A stretch of 64,000 nt of DNA from Amorphophallus konjac. Taxonomy: Eukaryota; Streptophyta; Magnoliopsida; Alismatales; Araceae. This document shows, in pieces, positions 48,338 through 60,653 of the stretch (position 1 is its first letter; every line of letters begins with the position of its first letter). The notes under the pieces are model-generated. The model had not been told where the DNA came from and searched no databases. It was given only the letters and a program-made list of their open reading frames with translations. The DNA lies in assembly GCA_022559845.1 (NCBI GenBank), contig CM040118.1, positions 445,530,053 to 445,594,052 on the forward strand, in the 5' to 3' direction. The position numbers were made by a program, and so were the translations under genes.

Positions 48338-49232
48338 GAGGTGGAGGAGCATGATGTTGTAGAGGATTTTATGTATATGGAGGCGGAGGCAGAGGGCCAT
48401 ATGCATGAATAGGGTGAATGGGTGGAGGGCGGATGGCGTCCACTTGATCATTGAACTTCATTGAATCATCTAGCTCACATGTATTGTTGATGCCATTATC
48501 ATCTCTTCTATCCTTCCAATCTCTCTCCATCTTGGTGATGTTGTTCATAAAGGTGTGAAGAGGGTTGACTTGAGAAAGAGGAGGAGGCGGCCGCCGGCTT
48601 GTGACCCTCTTTAGTTGTTCCTCCATTGAAGTAATTTTATCAAGAAGAGCTTGTTGGAGGGGTGTGACTTGAATAACGGAGGGTTGGCATGGGGGCCTTT
48701 GAGGAGCATCATATGATGGCCGTGGAGGGTGGAGAGGTTGACCCACAAAAGGTCCTGGATAGGCCGGGTTGCAAGAAACACGTGGGCCATGGGGCCGTGG
48801 AGGGGGTTGAATAGAAGGAGGCAGGTGATGGACGACCCGATGAGGAGGATGAATAGAAGAGGGAGGTGGGTGATGGGCCACCTGAGTGGGAATGGAAGGA
48901 GGGCGAGAAGAAGATGCTAGGCCCTCAACAATGGCCTTAAGGGCCTGGGCTTGTTGAGGGGTGAGATGCAACTTTTGGGAGACCGTCTCGCTATATGGAG
49001 GAGATGGTTCCGGGGGAATAGTGGCTCGCGATTGATGTAAGGGACCATGAGATTGAGGATTTCCCATGGGGCAGGCAAGACCATGAGAATGAAGATGTGG
49101 TCCCTTAAAAAAATTATGGTGAGAATTATGAAATTGAGGATTATATGAAGTGCTAGGTTGCTCATCCTCATGAATGTAAAAATTATTAGATATGTTGACT
49201 TGGTTATTCAAGCGAAACATTATACAAAGCAA
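48338..49232 (-). pseudogene. D gag-like ORF, 5' half
   Basis: Begins near 49232 (or at MFRLNNQVN, 49220) and runs to the C insertion site, continuing at 34970. One TAA lies at 48369-48371. It is rich in Pro and His, with a short helical part, LTPQQAQALKAIVEGLA, and a second, LLDKITSMEEQLKRV. The tail QVDAIRPPPIHPIHAYGP resembles QVDAIHYIPAPHMPPP in C's ORF, which supports kinship. No clear capsid domain or knuckle is visible in this half. Most likely it is the N-terminal part of a Tat-type gag. Confidence 0.62.
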
Positions 49233-50003
49233 TCAAGATTCAATCAAAGCACAATTGCAAAGATATCAAACAATGTAGATGTTTACGTTTGATCTTTTTT
49301 TTAATTTGAACCTTGATGAATTAAGTGATTTTGCCAAAGTTTATATAGTTCACTCAAGGTTGGAACCTAGTTTTGATATGGTTTCACTTTGGTGCCAACT
49401 AGGTTGTTTCTCTCACTATGTTTAGGCCAACTAAACCCGGGGAACTTCAAGGTACAGCCAGTCTGGTTACCAAAGAGGGAATCCTTTGGTATCGGGGACT
49501 TACGGAGGCCTTGGTTTAGGAAATTCCGGTCTAATAAGAGGAGTTCTCAATTGGAGGATCCTTCCTTCACCAAGAGAGGGTAAAGATCTCCTAAAAGGTG
49601 TGGGGAGAGGAGGTCTCCTAAGCCAAATGCCCTAAATACAAAACTAATGAAAAAGAATAGAAAAGGTATGTATGAACAAGGATATGAACAAAAACCGATG
49701 GAAAACAAGATGGAACACTCACATGGTCATGAAAATATGGCAATCAACTTAACATGAAGCATGGCATCCATTTTTTTAAGATAAAGAAATGAAATTTTCT
49801 AAAAATCTAACAAGTTGGAATCACTTGGGGAGGGGGTGTGCATGCGGTGCACATGGGATAAAAAATAATAAAAAAGGGGAAGTGCTACGTGGAACACAAA
49901 AGGGGGAGATGCACTGTGGGTGCAAAAGAGAAAGGGCACACGCGGGTGCCAAGTGGAGAGGGTAATCAAAAGAAAAACATGATGTGTCCCACTGTGATCG
50001 CCA
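49233..50003 (-). other. D leader and tRNA-Arg primer site
   Basis: The primer site at 49986-50003 reads TGGCGATCACAGTGGGAC on minus and matches plant tRNA-Arg (UCG) well. The leader shares CGGGGACTTACGGAGG (49493-49508) with C. No gene seen. Confidence 0.75.
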
Positions 50004-51949
50004 ATAAGTAGATTATTAGAAATTAATCTACTTAAAAAAAGAATTAATAGGATATGTGGAAAAAGAAGAGGAAATGAGAGAAAAAGGGAGCATGCGTGGA
50101 TGCTAATGGGGGTGTGATTGCCAGAGACGTGTGGGCCTCGAATGATAATAACAATAAATAACAAAGGAGGGATCGCGAATAATACCTTTGAAAAGTGGGG
50201 AGATGTGAGGTCCACCTTCTCTTCCAATCGGCAGGCCGATGAAGAGAGTTCTTCTTTGATTGATTATCCTTACAAAACATAAATAAACACCGATAAAAGA
50301 ATTGAATTAGAATTCAAGGTGAGTGTAGCATCAAATTCTCAATAGAAATAAACAATAGAAACATGTATAAGAACACATCTTGTTGATGTTGGCTTTAAAA
50401 CCCCTATGCAAAGGGTAGGAAAAGATGATGATATGATGAAAAAGGGAGGGTGCAAGTGTTGAACAAAGGGAGATCTCAATGTTGAGATACAAGAATAAAT
50501 AGAAGAGGGAGAAGCATGATGCATGCAATGCTAAAGTAAATGCAATATAAAGAAGAGAGAATTGAGAAGCCTTATTAGTTTATTTCTCTAAGAGACTTCA
50601 ATAATCTTCAAAGGAAGAAGCTCCAACGTGTATGGCATTGAAGTGCATGGGAAGCTTCTTCTCCTTGAGCCTTCAAATCAGCAGCACCTCCCCTTTGAAT
50701 CAAAACTCAGCCTTATGAACAAGGGAGATGGGGGCCTATTTATAGAGTAAAAATTCAGAGTTTAATTCTATTAAAAATATTAAATCAAGTTTTAATTGGA
50801 TTTGGAGAGGGATATTCATTGGCCATGTGCCCTCCCAGCCTTAGAAAGCCATAGGGAGCCTTTTGGAAAAGGAGCTCAAAACGGGGAAGGAAGGAGGTGC
50901 TGTGAAGCTCAAAATTCAGCAGGAATTGGCGTCCAGCACAATGGTCACCAATTAAAATAGCGTCAGCTCAAAGAGGCTCCAATTCTGAGCCATTTTTAGA
51001 AATATTAGAAATTATTAAAATTAGAATGAAATTCTCGTCCACCATTGCTGACGCGAATTAGAGATTTTGCAAATTTTGTTATGAATTAAAATATTAAAAA
51101 AGGCAAGGAAAACCGTGTCCGGGGTTCTAGACGCGTATTCAAATTAGCGTCAGATGCAGCAGACGCCATTTCTTGATTATTTGGAAAGTCGAATATTACC
51201 AAAAATCAGAAAAGGAAATCGCGTCCAGGAGACCAGACGCGAATTTAAAAATTATGAGATTTTGGTAATTATTTAAAAGGCCAAAAATAGAAAGAGAATT
51301 AACGTCAAGGTAATGGACGCCAATTAAAGAATTGGCGACTTTGTGGAGAGGCGTTAATTCTTCAAGAAGACGAAGTTGGCACAAACAAGGAGAGAGAAGC
51401 AATCCGCGTCCATGGTGGCGGACGCGACTTGAAATAGCGTCGAGGATGCTGACGTGGATTAGAAAATTAGGGCCTTTTCGAAAAGGCGTTAATTCAATAA
51501 TTAGAAGGAATATTGGAATAGGTGTCCACCACCCCAGACGCGTTCAAGAATGGGCGACTTTCCAAAAAGACGTTAATTCATGAAATAAATCATGCCAAAA
51601 ATGGTGGGAAATGAATACACGTCCACCATGGTGGACGCGAATTGGGAAAGGTCGACTCCTTCCGAGTGGTGCGTCAACTCAAAAGAATTGACGTCAATGT
51701 GAACATGATTCTTTTAAAAGTAATTGGCGTCCACTAGGCTGACACGAATTCAGAATAGCCTCGAAAAATTGGAGAAAAATCCAAGAAAAATCAGGTAAAA
51801 AAGAGAAAGATGGGGGAAAGCTCAGGAAAGCAGATTAATCAAGAAATATGTGAAAAATCACTCAAATAAGTTGATTTGAGGGTCAAATTGGAGCATCGCA
51901 ATGCGATAGGAGATGTACTCAAGATGATGTCACTTTTGGCGTGTCTACA
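50004..51949 (-). repeat. D 5' LTR
   Basis: Bounded on the left by the primer site and on the right by GGCGTGTCTACA, which resembles GGTGTCAACA in C. It starts with AAGTAGATTATTAG, like C's AAGTAGATTAATC. A minus TATA box CTATAAATAGG lies at 50735-50745. From about 50930 to 51760 the words GCGTC and GACGCGAATT recur roughly every 40-100 bp, including the perfect 18-bp palindrome CGTCCACCATGGTGGACG at 51620-51637. The right boundary is inferred, with no partner LTR to confirm it. Confidence 0.68.
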
Positions 51950-52400
51950 GTAGCCAGTTGAGATTAGCTGCGATGTCATCACCCAAGAATGAAATGTGAT
52001 GGTGCTCCTTGTAAGGAGTACTCGGTGTCTAGCAGCTGGAGAAGCTGATGTCGTGAATAGCTGGCTACGTGTAGATTCCCAGTGAAAGTCGTGTATTTCC
52101 TCCACATGCGGAGTGTATCGGACATTGTTTGTGCCCTTGAGAGTTTCAAGGAGCTGAGGTGATGCCAGACTTTTGAATTCGTGTACTCTGATAGATCTGG
52201 GGTTCGACGTGAATTGTCGTGATAGAGTAAGACAACTTTCTTGGCTGTTTTGGTCTGACAGTGTTCCTCAAAGAATATCATGTGGTAAGTAAGGTGGTTG
52301 TGTAGTGATTGCGAGGTCTTTCCCATTGGGTGAGTTCTTCCCCGTGAGTCATATGCATGTCCTATATTTTGAGGATGAAATTTCTGTAAGGGGCGAGGAC
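51950..52400 (+). other. X internal 3' end with purine tract
   Basis: Ends GAAATTTCTGTAAGGGGCGAGGAC, then the LTR. In intact Tekay elements this context (GACGAAATTT ... AAGGGGGG) follows the end of pol. No integrase or chromodomain can be read in the bases before it; the D insertion may have displaced it. Confidence 0.6.
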
Positions 52401-55297
52401 TATAACGTCCCTAGATTTCGGATCATATTTCTGCAGGTTGCGAATCATGTCCGTATTGGTTCCAGACTTTAATGTTGGATTATCGGACCCTTAAATTATA
52501 TTTGTGTGAATTATTTTGGGTCTATGGCAGCGCGTGGAGCGGCCTAGCTTTTTTCTGGGTCTGAATATATTTTTCAGGATTTTTTTGGAGTTATTATGAA
52601 TTTTCTAAATGAAATGAAAAAAAAAGAAAAGAAATAAAATAAAATGTTCTTATTTTAACCCCTCTCCACTCATTTCTCCCCCTCTCACTCTTGTATCCCT
52701 CTCCCCCTCTCTCACTCACGTTCTCTCCCTCTCACTCTCACGTCTCTCTCTCTCCCTCTTCTTCTCCGATAGTCGACGGAGAGGACGGACGGGCGAGGTG
52801 GAGGACGATGCGGGTGATGAGTGGCGAGGACCAGAGCGTGGAATGAGAGGTGGCATCGTGGTGGAGGATTTTTTAGGTTTCGTGAAGAATCAGATGTGGA
52901 ATGAGGTATTTACATTGCAAATTGACGCCGAATTCACTTGGTTTCATCGGAAGAGGTAGGGGGACGGATCCCTAACCCTTGCACTTCGTTTCCCCATGAT
53001 TTCGTGCCGATTAGGGCGAGTTTGAGCAGGTTTCCATTTTGTTTAGGCTAAATTACATGTTTTGGAGTGTGAGACGAATTCGTCGATTTGGGCAGCGATC
53101 TTCGATTTAAATGCTAGATTTCGAGTTAATGGAATGTCGGGGGTGTGATTCCCCTCGATTTAGTCAAGTTTTTCCCACGATTTGAGGCCTAGATGAGGCC
53201 GAATGCATATGTGGTGTGGCATGGGTGTGTGTATAGGGCAATCGAAGGAATCACCCTTTTCTTTGGTCTTTTCTTTGTATTTTTGAGTCCTTTCTACGTG
53301 TGGAAGGTATATGAGGCATGTTTGTATGTTTTCCCCGTCGCTCGAGGCGAACGGGGTGGGGAACGGGCGATTTCGTGCTAGTTCGCGGAAGTCCAGATTG
53401 GAGACCAGATCGCAGTTGTCTCCCCAACCATGTTATGCTTCTGGATAATGAACGCGGCATGAACAGATGCCGCGTTCATTTTGGAAGCCCTTGGAAGGCA
53501 GTCATGGATGCGGCCGCACGACCAACCGCGTCTTTGGCTGACCATGGTCCCCTGGTAGATCGCGATCACCTTAACGCGGCTGGATCCCCAACCGCATTCC
53601 CAGTCGGTTGGCAGACCCCTTCCTGGCCTGTCGACCGACCCATGCTTGGTAGGTCGATTGACCTGTGAGCCAGGTCGACCGTCCTATGGCCCAGGTCGAT
53701 CGAGATGAGGGCTTTTCATCCCGTTTGAGTCCTGTATGTGGGTTTTCGCCCCAGAACATGAAAATTAATATTGGATTCACATAAACCCATGAAATTTGGG
53801 CCATTTCGGCCTTCTGAGGGCGGCGGTCGCCTAAGAAAAGATTCTCGTAATACGAGGTTTATGGATTCCTTACAGTGGGTTTGGCCGTATACGCATAGCT
53901 TGGTTTCCACGTGGCTTGCATGCCCGTGATGGGTTATGGACCGCGTGAGTCCCATGACCGCAGATGGTCATATCGACGTGAGTTCAATGACGGTGGTGTG
54001 TAGTCCTTGTGTGAGTTTAGTGGGCTGATACCCACTAGTTTCTATCATCCAGTCGTGAGTAGTTTTCTTAGCACACCGTGGTGTTATACTATGGGTTACG
54101 GTGGTTTGCATGCATGTGTACGCCTTTCTTGAGATTTCCGCTAGACCTCATATGATAGAGTTTCGGTAGGATTCCATGAGACTGCGGTAGATCCTAGTGG
54201 CGGATCGTGGTTGGACTGAGCGAGATCACCTAGTGTGTACGACGCTCCTTGTGCAGAGGCGAAACTGCCTAAGGTACCTTGGTTGGGACCAGAGTATGTT
54301 GCTAATGGGTGCAGTGGCGCATACCCCGTGTTAGGTAGCAGGACACGGCTATGCTGATGGGCGCAGGGGCACGAATCCTAGCCAATCCCAGGGTGTGGTG
54401 TGTGTGTGTGTCTCCTCTGCACCTCCCGAAATCACGTGTGGTTAGTGTGCGCACCTATGAGACTTTGGCGCAGTATAAGATGTCGGTGGACGCATCTGAC
54501 CTTGTTGTGTATACTTGAGTAGCAAACCCTATGCCGGTGAAGGTTGAGTTACTGACAACGTTGTCGTGTCCCTTCCGACAGATGGGCTGGTGTTGTCCTA
54601 TGTGTAGGGCATGGTTCTCTCACTGGTCCTAGCTCAAGACCGAAGTTTACTAGTGTGTAGATGTCTTCCCAAGGGTGGAGGTTTAGATGTCCTCCCAAGG
54701 GTGAAGGTTGTGTGTTTGGCCGCGTGGCCTTGTTAGTAGTTCTGTCAGCGTGGATGAGTTCTTACGACCACGTGAGTAGGGTAGCATAGAGGCTCCGTGG
54801 TTCCTCCGTTTACTGTTCTTGTTGTTCCCACCACTGTCGTTATTTTATTATTGCTGTTATTGCTATTGCTACTATTGTTGCTTATCGCTTTCATTGTGAT
54901 GGGGGTTCCGCGAGACCCCTACTGAGCCAATGAGATGAGGCTCACTCCCTACTTTTTAAGTACAATGCTTCTCCTAGAGGTGGAGCATCTTGGTCGGAGG
55001 AACAATAGTGGCCAGCTTGCCAGTGCTGGGGTGTGCCCCGCAGCAGAGTACGTTTCTCTTTTCGTTGACTATACTTGTGGACTGGACATTGTAGTTATAT
55101 TAATTGTTATAAAATGTTAATTTCATTTCTGCCAGTTATGTATCAATTCTGTAATTCATCACCTACTGTTCTGTAGAATTTCAATGCATAACCACAACAC
55201 TCCAAATAACCCTTCCGAGCTTTCTAGCTCGTGGGCGGCGGCGTAGGATCTGAATGGTATCTAGTTTGACTCGGTATCCAATTCTTAGGTCGTTACA
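52401..55297 (+). repeat. X LTR
   Basis: 2897 bp. It starts TATAACGTCCC (expected TGTAACGTCCC, so one G to A change) and ends GGTCGTTACA just before the primer site. A perfect inverted repeat with 13-14 bp arms, ATGAACGCGGCAT/ATGCCGCGTTCAT, lies at 53448-53479. GGTCGAC words cluster at 53630-53705. The part near 54910-54960 (CCCTACTGAGCCAATGAGATGAG) is shared, in opposite orientation, with Z near 62310-62345. Confidence 0.75.
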
Positions 55298-55299
55298 AA

Positions 55300-55310
55300 T
55301 GGTATCAGAG
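55300..55310 (+). other. X tRNA-Met primer site
   Basis: TGGTATCAGAG stands two bases after the LTR end and matches initiator tRNA-Met, fixing the plus orientation. Confidence 0.85.
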
Positions 55311-55446
55311 TGTGGTTGTGAAAATACATGGGAATTTGAAAGGATTGTAGTGTTCAAGAGTGTAGAGAGTCCAGTACAGTCAGCAGTTGTCATAGGGTGT
55401 TTTGTTTTATTCACCCCCTTGTTTTCCATGCTGTGTTAAGGATTAG

Positions 55447-56308
55447 ATGGCATCGAGGAGGCAGACTCGATCATTGCATGAGGTGCCGGTGGGGGCCCGA
55501 GAGGAGTCAAGTAGAGTGGAACCGGGTAGGGAGTCTTCTTCCCTAGTGGTAGCGGCCCCAGGTGTCCTAGGTCTGGCCAAGCTTTATGCCAGCATGTATT
55601 AGTTTTTCGCGCAGCAGATGAGTCGACAGTGTTATGGTCAGGAGGCTGGCGAGGATAGTTTGTCACATGGTGGCCGTGGATGTATTTTGCTAGAGTTTCT
55701 ACAGTTTCACCCACTAACGTTTGAAGGACAGCCGGATCCTGATGCGGCGAGATCGTGGATTGATGCTATGGAACGCGTGTTCTGGTCGATGGAATGTGCG
55801 GATGATGAGAAAGTCTTGTTGGCGAGTTATCACTTGCAGGGATAAACCTTGTCGTGGTGGACTACATAGTGGGAATCGGCGTTCCAATCACATCCTCTAC
55901 GGCAGATCCCGCGGCAAGAGTTTCTTGCAGCCTTCGAGCGAGTTTTCAACCCAGAGCATGTCAGGACAAGGAAAATGTATCAGTTTATGGAGCAGACCCA
56001 GAGGGATATGTCAGTGATACAGTATCGATCCAGATTTGTAGAGTTGGGTTACTATGCTCCCCATATCATGGCAGATGAGAGATTGAAGAGTTGGTAGTTT
56101 ATTAGAGGTGTGAGGCCAGAACTTAGACACCTAGTGATTGCAACCCGTGTTACGGATATGGAATCAGCCTATCAAACCGCGGCAGATGTAGAGGAGGATT
56201 GGTTAAGGACTCAGGAATAGGCCGGTGCAGGGCAGTTCCAGTCAAGTCAGGGTCAGTAGAGGACCCTTCAACAGCAGTGTGTTCTCCAACAGTCTTGGCG
56301 ACAGTTAG
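55447..56308 (+). pseudogene. X gag, N-terminal part with stops
   Basis: Capsid protein of a Tekay-type element. From ATG at 55447 a single frame runs to the Y insertion. Recognisable gag domain words are FEGQPDPDAARSWIDAMERVF, FLAAFERVFNPEHVR and FVELGYYAPHI, with RGVRPELRHLVIATRV near the end. It has about seven in-frame stops, mostly TAG with one TAA, and no frameshift. TAG arises from CAG, a CHG methylation site in plants, by one C to T change. The frame continues after Y at 60659. Confidence 0.85.
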
Positions 56309-59300
56309 TGTAGCATCCCAACTAATTACAGGAAATAAAAAGATACATATTTAAAATAAAATGAGAAAGAGAAAGATAAGTATGAAATTTCTCTTCATTT
56401 TAATATAATATTTACATTCCTAATATAAACTCAATTGATTATTTAGGATATTTTGATGGTAATTGCAAAAAAAAGTTATTATTTTTAATGACACATTATC
56501 CTCTTAAAAGGATCTAAAATAAAATACATAACTACAGTTGTAGTGGTATTAGAGTAAGAATTTCCTCATTTAAATTAGTTAATTAATAATATTTTTTAAC
56601 ATACATTTTATTACCTTGACACCATATTTAAAATATTAAAATATCTTGAAAATATTTATAAAATAATAACAAATGAAAACTCTTAAAGTGAGATGTAGCA
56701 TCTATAGCATGATTAGTTTAATTAATGAAGTGTTCAGAGATACATTTAATTTATAGAATCTCTTAAATAGATTTTTATAATATATATTTAAATTGAAAGA
56801 AAGACCTTTACGATAAAAAGTAATAATTATCACATTCAAATTATAATTAGTTAATTTATGATATTTTATTAAAAGGTTCTATTATTATTGATGTCTTTAA
56901 TATAAGGAATCACTTAAAGATATTTAAGAACATAAATTAGGATAAAACTAATTAAGTGAGAAATAACGAGTTAGTATAATTAAGGTAAATAAAGATCAGA
57001 GTAGTAAAAGTGAAAGATGGCGAGTTAACATTTAAGTATAATGTCTTTAAAGATATTTAAGAAAGAAAATAAATAAATATTTATAAAATAATACTAGCAT
57101 GTTATATATTTGTTAATAATTAAATTGTGTCTATTGTACCATCTGACTCTTGTTGCAGGATAAAAATATAATAAGATCTTAAATGGACTTTATTTGATTG
57201 CTAATCATGAGTTATAGATAACATATGCTTGCACCTAATAATGTTAAAAAAATAAATAAAGTATTTTTATATGATCATAATAATATTAACAAATAAAATT
57301 GGAGTGTGCTTTTCTTTTATTTAAATCTCTTATTAAAATGAACCATTAGAATAATGATTTTTTTGGCTAATTAGATTAAGCACATTAAGACTCTATAGAT
57401 AGCAATCTTAATTAGAATTTGTTAATAGATAAAAAATAGATAAATTAATAATATTAAAATCTAAAGTGCCGTCCACTTAAATAAAAATTAAATTGAATAA
57501 GGAGTCAAGATGCAGGGCGTAGGTTCTGAAAGGTTAATCGTGGGGAGATTTTGTTGTGATCTACCCATTAACTTAATTTAGAATATGATTTCTGAGAGGG
57601 TTAATATATATATATATATATATAATAAGGCCTTGTGATAATTTTTTGTTAAAACCTAATTAGCTAAACCCATCTTAAAAGGACGATGGCGGCTGTAACT
57701 TTAGATTTGGATTTTATCTCCTAATAACCTTAGCTATTTGGACTCTATTAGAAGGCTACCATATATATATATAATCCCTCCTAAGCCTCCTCCGTTTTAA
57801 AACTTAAACACAAAACCTATCTCGTTGAAGGGCGGCCGTTGTTGTTCGCTAGAGAGAGAGAGAGAGGGAGAATTGAGGTGGACTGTTCGTGCGAAGGCTT
57901 TGCTTGTGGATGTTGAACAGAAGAAGATAAGATATAATATTTTAATATTCTTTGAAGGCTAGTTTGTGATTGATGGAGAAGGAGTTTCATGAAGTTTGGA
58001 TAGGAAGAAGGTGATTAGTGATCGTGGGATTTGTTTCTCGGCTTAAGGTAAGTTTTCTCGCTCAAGCTCTAAGTATAAAATATGAACTTTAATCTCTCCC
58101 TCCCTGAAAATCTGATCGCCTATTTCCATGCAAAACTAGCCTTCGAGGAATATTAAAATATTCTATCTATGAAAATTTTATATATACAAAATGCTAGCGA
58201 ATATTAAACTTCAAAACTAGCCTTCAAAGAATATTACAATATTCTATCTTAAAATCTCTCAATCACAAACCAGCCTCTGTTTTGTAAATCCTAAACCGGT
58301 GAATTTTGAAATTCAAAACCAAGCCATAACTTGACCCTTTAATCCCCTGCTAATTGTTCTTTCTAAACCTGGGAATTTGAAGTTTAATCCCACAAAACCT
58401 GGATTTTTAATCCCTGTTCAATCCTGCGATTTTAATATCTATTAAACATGGTTTTGATTCCTTTTTAAATCGGCTAGCTTAAAACCTGCTATTCTAATCC
58501 CTGTTTAACCTGATTTTGATCCCTGTTAAAGCTGCATTTTTTTATTCCTTTTAAACATGGATTCTGATCCCATCTTAAATCTCATTTTTTGGACCTTTTT
58601 AAACCTATAAACTCCAAGTTCTAAACCTACAAACGAGTCACTGTTCCGTTAGTTTAAACCTGTGTTTGATTCCCTTTAAAACCTGCATTTTGATTCTTTC
58701 TAAACAAACGGTTTTAATCCCTTGTAAGCCTGCATTTTTATCCCTTGTAAACTTGCAAGTCTGATCCTTTAAACCTGCGTTTTTGGCTCTTCGAAAATCA
58801 TGCAAAGAATGAGTTTAAAACCCTCAATCTGGCCCGTTTTTTAACCCTGAGAAAACAGAGCTTTAAAACCTGCATTTTCATCCCTTTTAAACTGGGTTTT
58901 TCATCTCTGTTGAACCTATGTTTTAATCCCTTCGGAACCTACGAATTGGAGGTTTAAAACTCTGCATTTTGATACCTCTAAACCTACGTTTTTGATGTTT
59001 AAAGACCTAGGAAAACAGAGTTTTCAAGTCCATGGAACCTGGTTATTTGAACCTGCAAGTTTGAGTTAGATAAACTTGTGATTTTGCCTTCTCAACTCCC
59101 TGTGAAAATTGTCTTCTTAAACTTGCGATTTTGGTACCTGCACCTTAAACCCCTGCTAAACCTAAGCCTACTCCGTGAACTAGGTTATTTAAAAATTGTG
59201 ATCCTGAACTTTAAGTTCCTATGATTTGGATCTTAAGGTCCATGTGAACCTGATCTTTAAGCACGTAGATCTATTTTTTTTTCTTTTTAAAGCTATAAAC

Positions 59301-60653
59301 CAGATTTTTGAACATGCAAATCTGACCTTCAACATCTATATAACATGGTCTTAAACTTATAATTATGTTGATGTTAAACTCTACTAAACTAGAGCCTTAA
59401 ATATGTAAACTTGGTTACTTAAAAACCAATACTTTTAAATATCTGAAATATGAACTTTTAACCCTTGAAACTCGCATTTGAAATCTCTAAAAGGCCTGAA
59501 TCTCAATCCCTGTGATTTTGGGCCTTCTTATCGGATTAGAACTGACCTCAAATCCATGCTTAGTTCCACTAATTTCCTTGAATTTCTTCATTACAATTTT
59601 TTGCATACGATTCATACACTCTTCTTGTTCTACTTGTTAATTTCTTGAACATTACTTCCTTGAAGTCCACTTGGCCATTAAAAATGTGATTATCTAGAGA
59701 TTACTTGGGATCTTAGATCCATAACCTCAATACCTGGCGTTAAAAGGGCCTGGTCTGGTCCTAGGAGGAGCACTCGAAAGTACTTGTGTCCATGGAAGTT
59801 GAATGACCTAGTGTGGCATTGCACCAAAGTACTTGCTTACTAGATTGGTCTAGACAATTCACATGATACTTGTTACTTACTACTTGTACATGATTGATTG
59901 CTTGACTTGTTACATGACATGATTTACTTGCTACTTGATATTCTTGACCCGAAAATATATATATTTTTGGAATTCGATTGTTATATATGGCCAATCTATA
60001 GTTATGTTCACTTACATATGCTCTTCATTTGTTATACATACATTTCCTATTATTATTCATTGGGCCATGTGGGGCAAAGTGCTATATAGTGGGAGCCACC
60101 TCTTGAGCCTACATGAGCCATATCTAGATTCCCTCAATGCTAATCCTTGAAGTTTGCCTTCTTGCTATATCTCTTTGAAAGTGAACTCTTTATTATACTT
60201 CTTTGACATCTATTGTCCTCGTGATTACATCATTATACTTGATTTTTATTCTATCTCTTTCCTATGTTAAATAGATTGTTTAAAGACACTAATCACTTAA
60301 ATTTGCTTGTGTTGATATGTAATTCCTACTGAGCTTTATGCTCATGCAGTGTTAATTAATATTTTTCAGGTTATCTCGAGGATAGCTAGCGGGAAGGGCA
60401 AGAGTGTGGAGTGCACCGAGATATCTTAGTAGTCTTCCTATTTCTTAGTTTAGAATTGAGAGTCGTTATTATGAGAGATATATTGTAATTATGAAGAGTT
60501 AGTGTTATGGAATTGTCTATTATTTAATTGTAGGGTTTTGTAAACTTGAAATTTTATAGTTGAAAATTTTATATTAAGTGAGAATTTCTAGTCTTGAGTG
60601 AGTGAGGGGTTTCTCCCCTGTCGTGCTCCGATATTCCGCGTTGGGGCGTGATA
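56309..60653 (+). mobile_element. Y: solo LTR in X gag
   Basis: Bounded by the target duplication GTTAG (56304-56308 and 60654-60658). It starts TGTAGCATCCC and ends GGGGCGTGATA, near-complementary ends like TGTCACGCCCC...GGGGCGTGACA chromovirus LTRs; W begins TGTCACGCCCC. The first 1.3 kb is very AT-rich. A TATA-like run stands near 57760-57772, followed by a GA-rich leader, a splice-donor match GTAAGT at 58048, a degenerate repeat field and TTTTTCAG ending at 60369. No primer site or ORF is convincing, so a 4.35 kb solo LTR is the best call. Confidence 0.72.
58265..59530 (+). repeat. Degenerate AAACCTGCATTTTGATCCC repeat field
   Basis: Short words such as TTTAAACCTG, CATTTTGATCCC and AATCCCTG recur every 20-35 bp for over 1 kb, too diverged for clean units. 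The field lies between a donor-like GTAAGT and an acceptor-like TTTTTCAG within Y. Confidence 0.7.

Larger units (their letters stand above)
34302..51949 (-). mobile_element. D: truncated Tat-like element hosting C
   Basis: Minus-strand element with a 5' LTR at about 50004-51949, a tRNA-Arg-type primer site (49986-50003), a leader and a gag-like ORF that is split by C and stops at 34302. Its 3' LTR is missing: directly beyond the ORF stop comes the S1 target site and then the T LTR, so D was truncated before S1 inserted. Leader, primer site and ORF style resemble C, so D and C are relatives of different age. Confidence 0.75.

Noticed and set aside
51979..52326. 115-codon minus-strand ORF next to the D LTR
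   Set aside because: No recognisable domain, and the plus-strand purine-tract context shows this is the X internal 3' end.
56545..56560. TGGTATTAGAGTA as a primer site that would make Y a full element
   Set aside because: It has mismatches to tRNA-Met, and the 230 bp before it are not repeated at the other end of Y.
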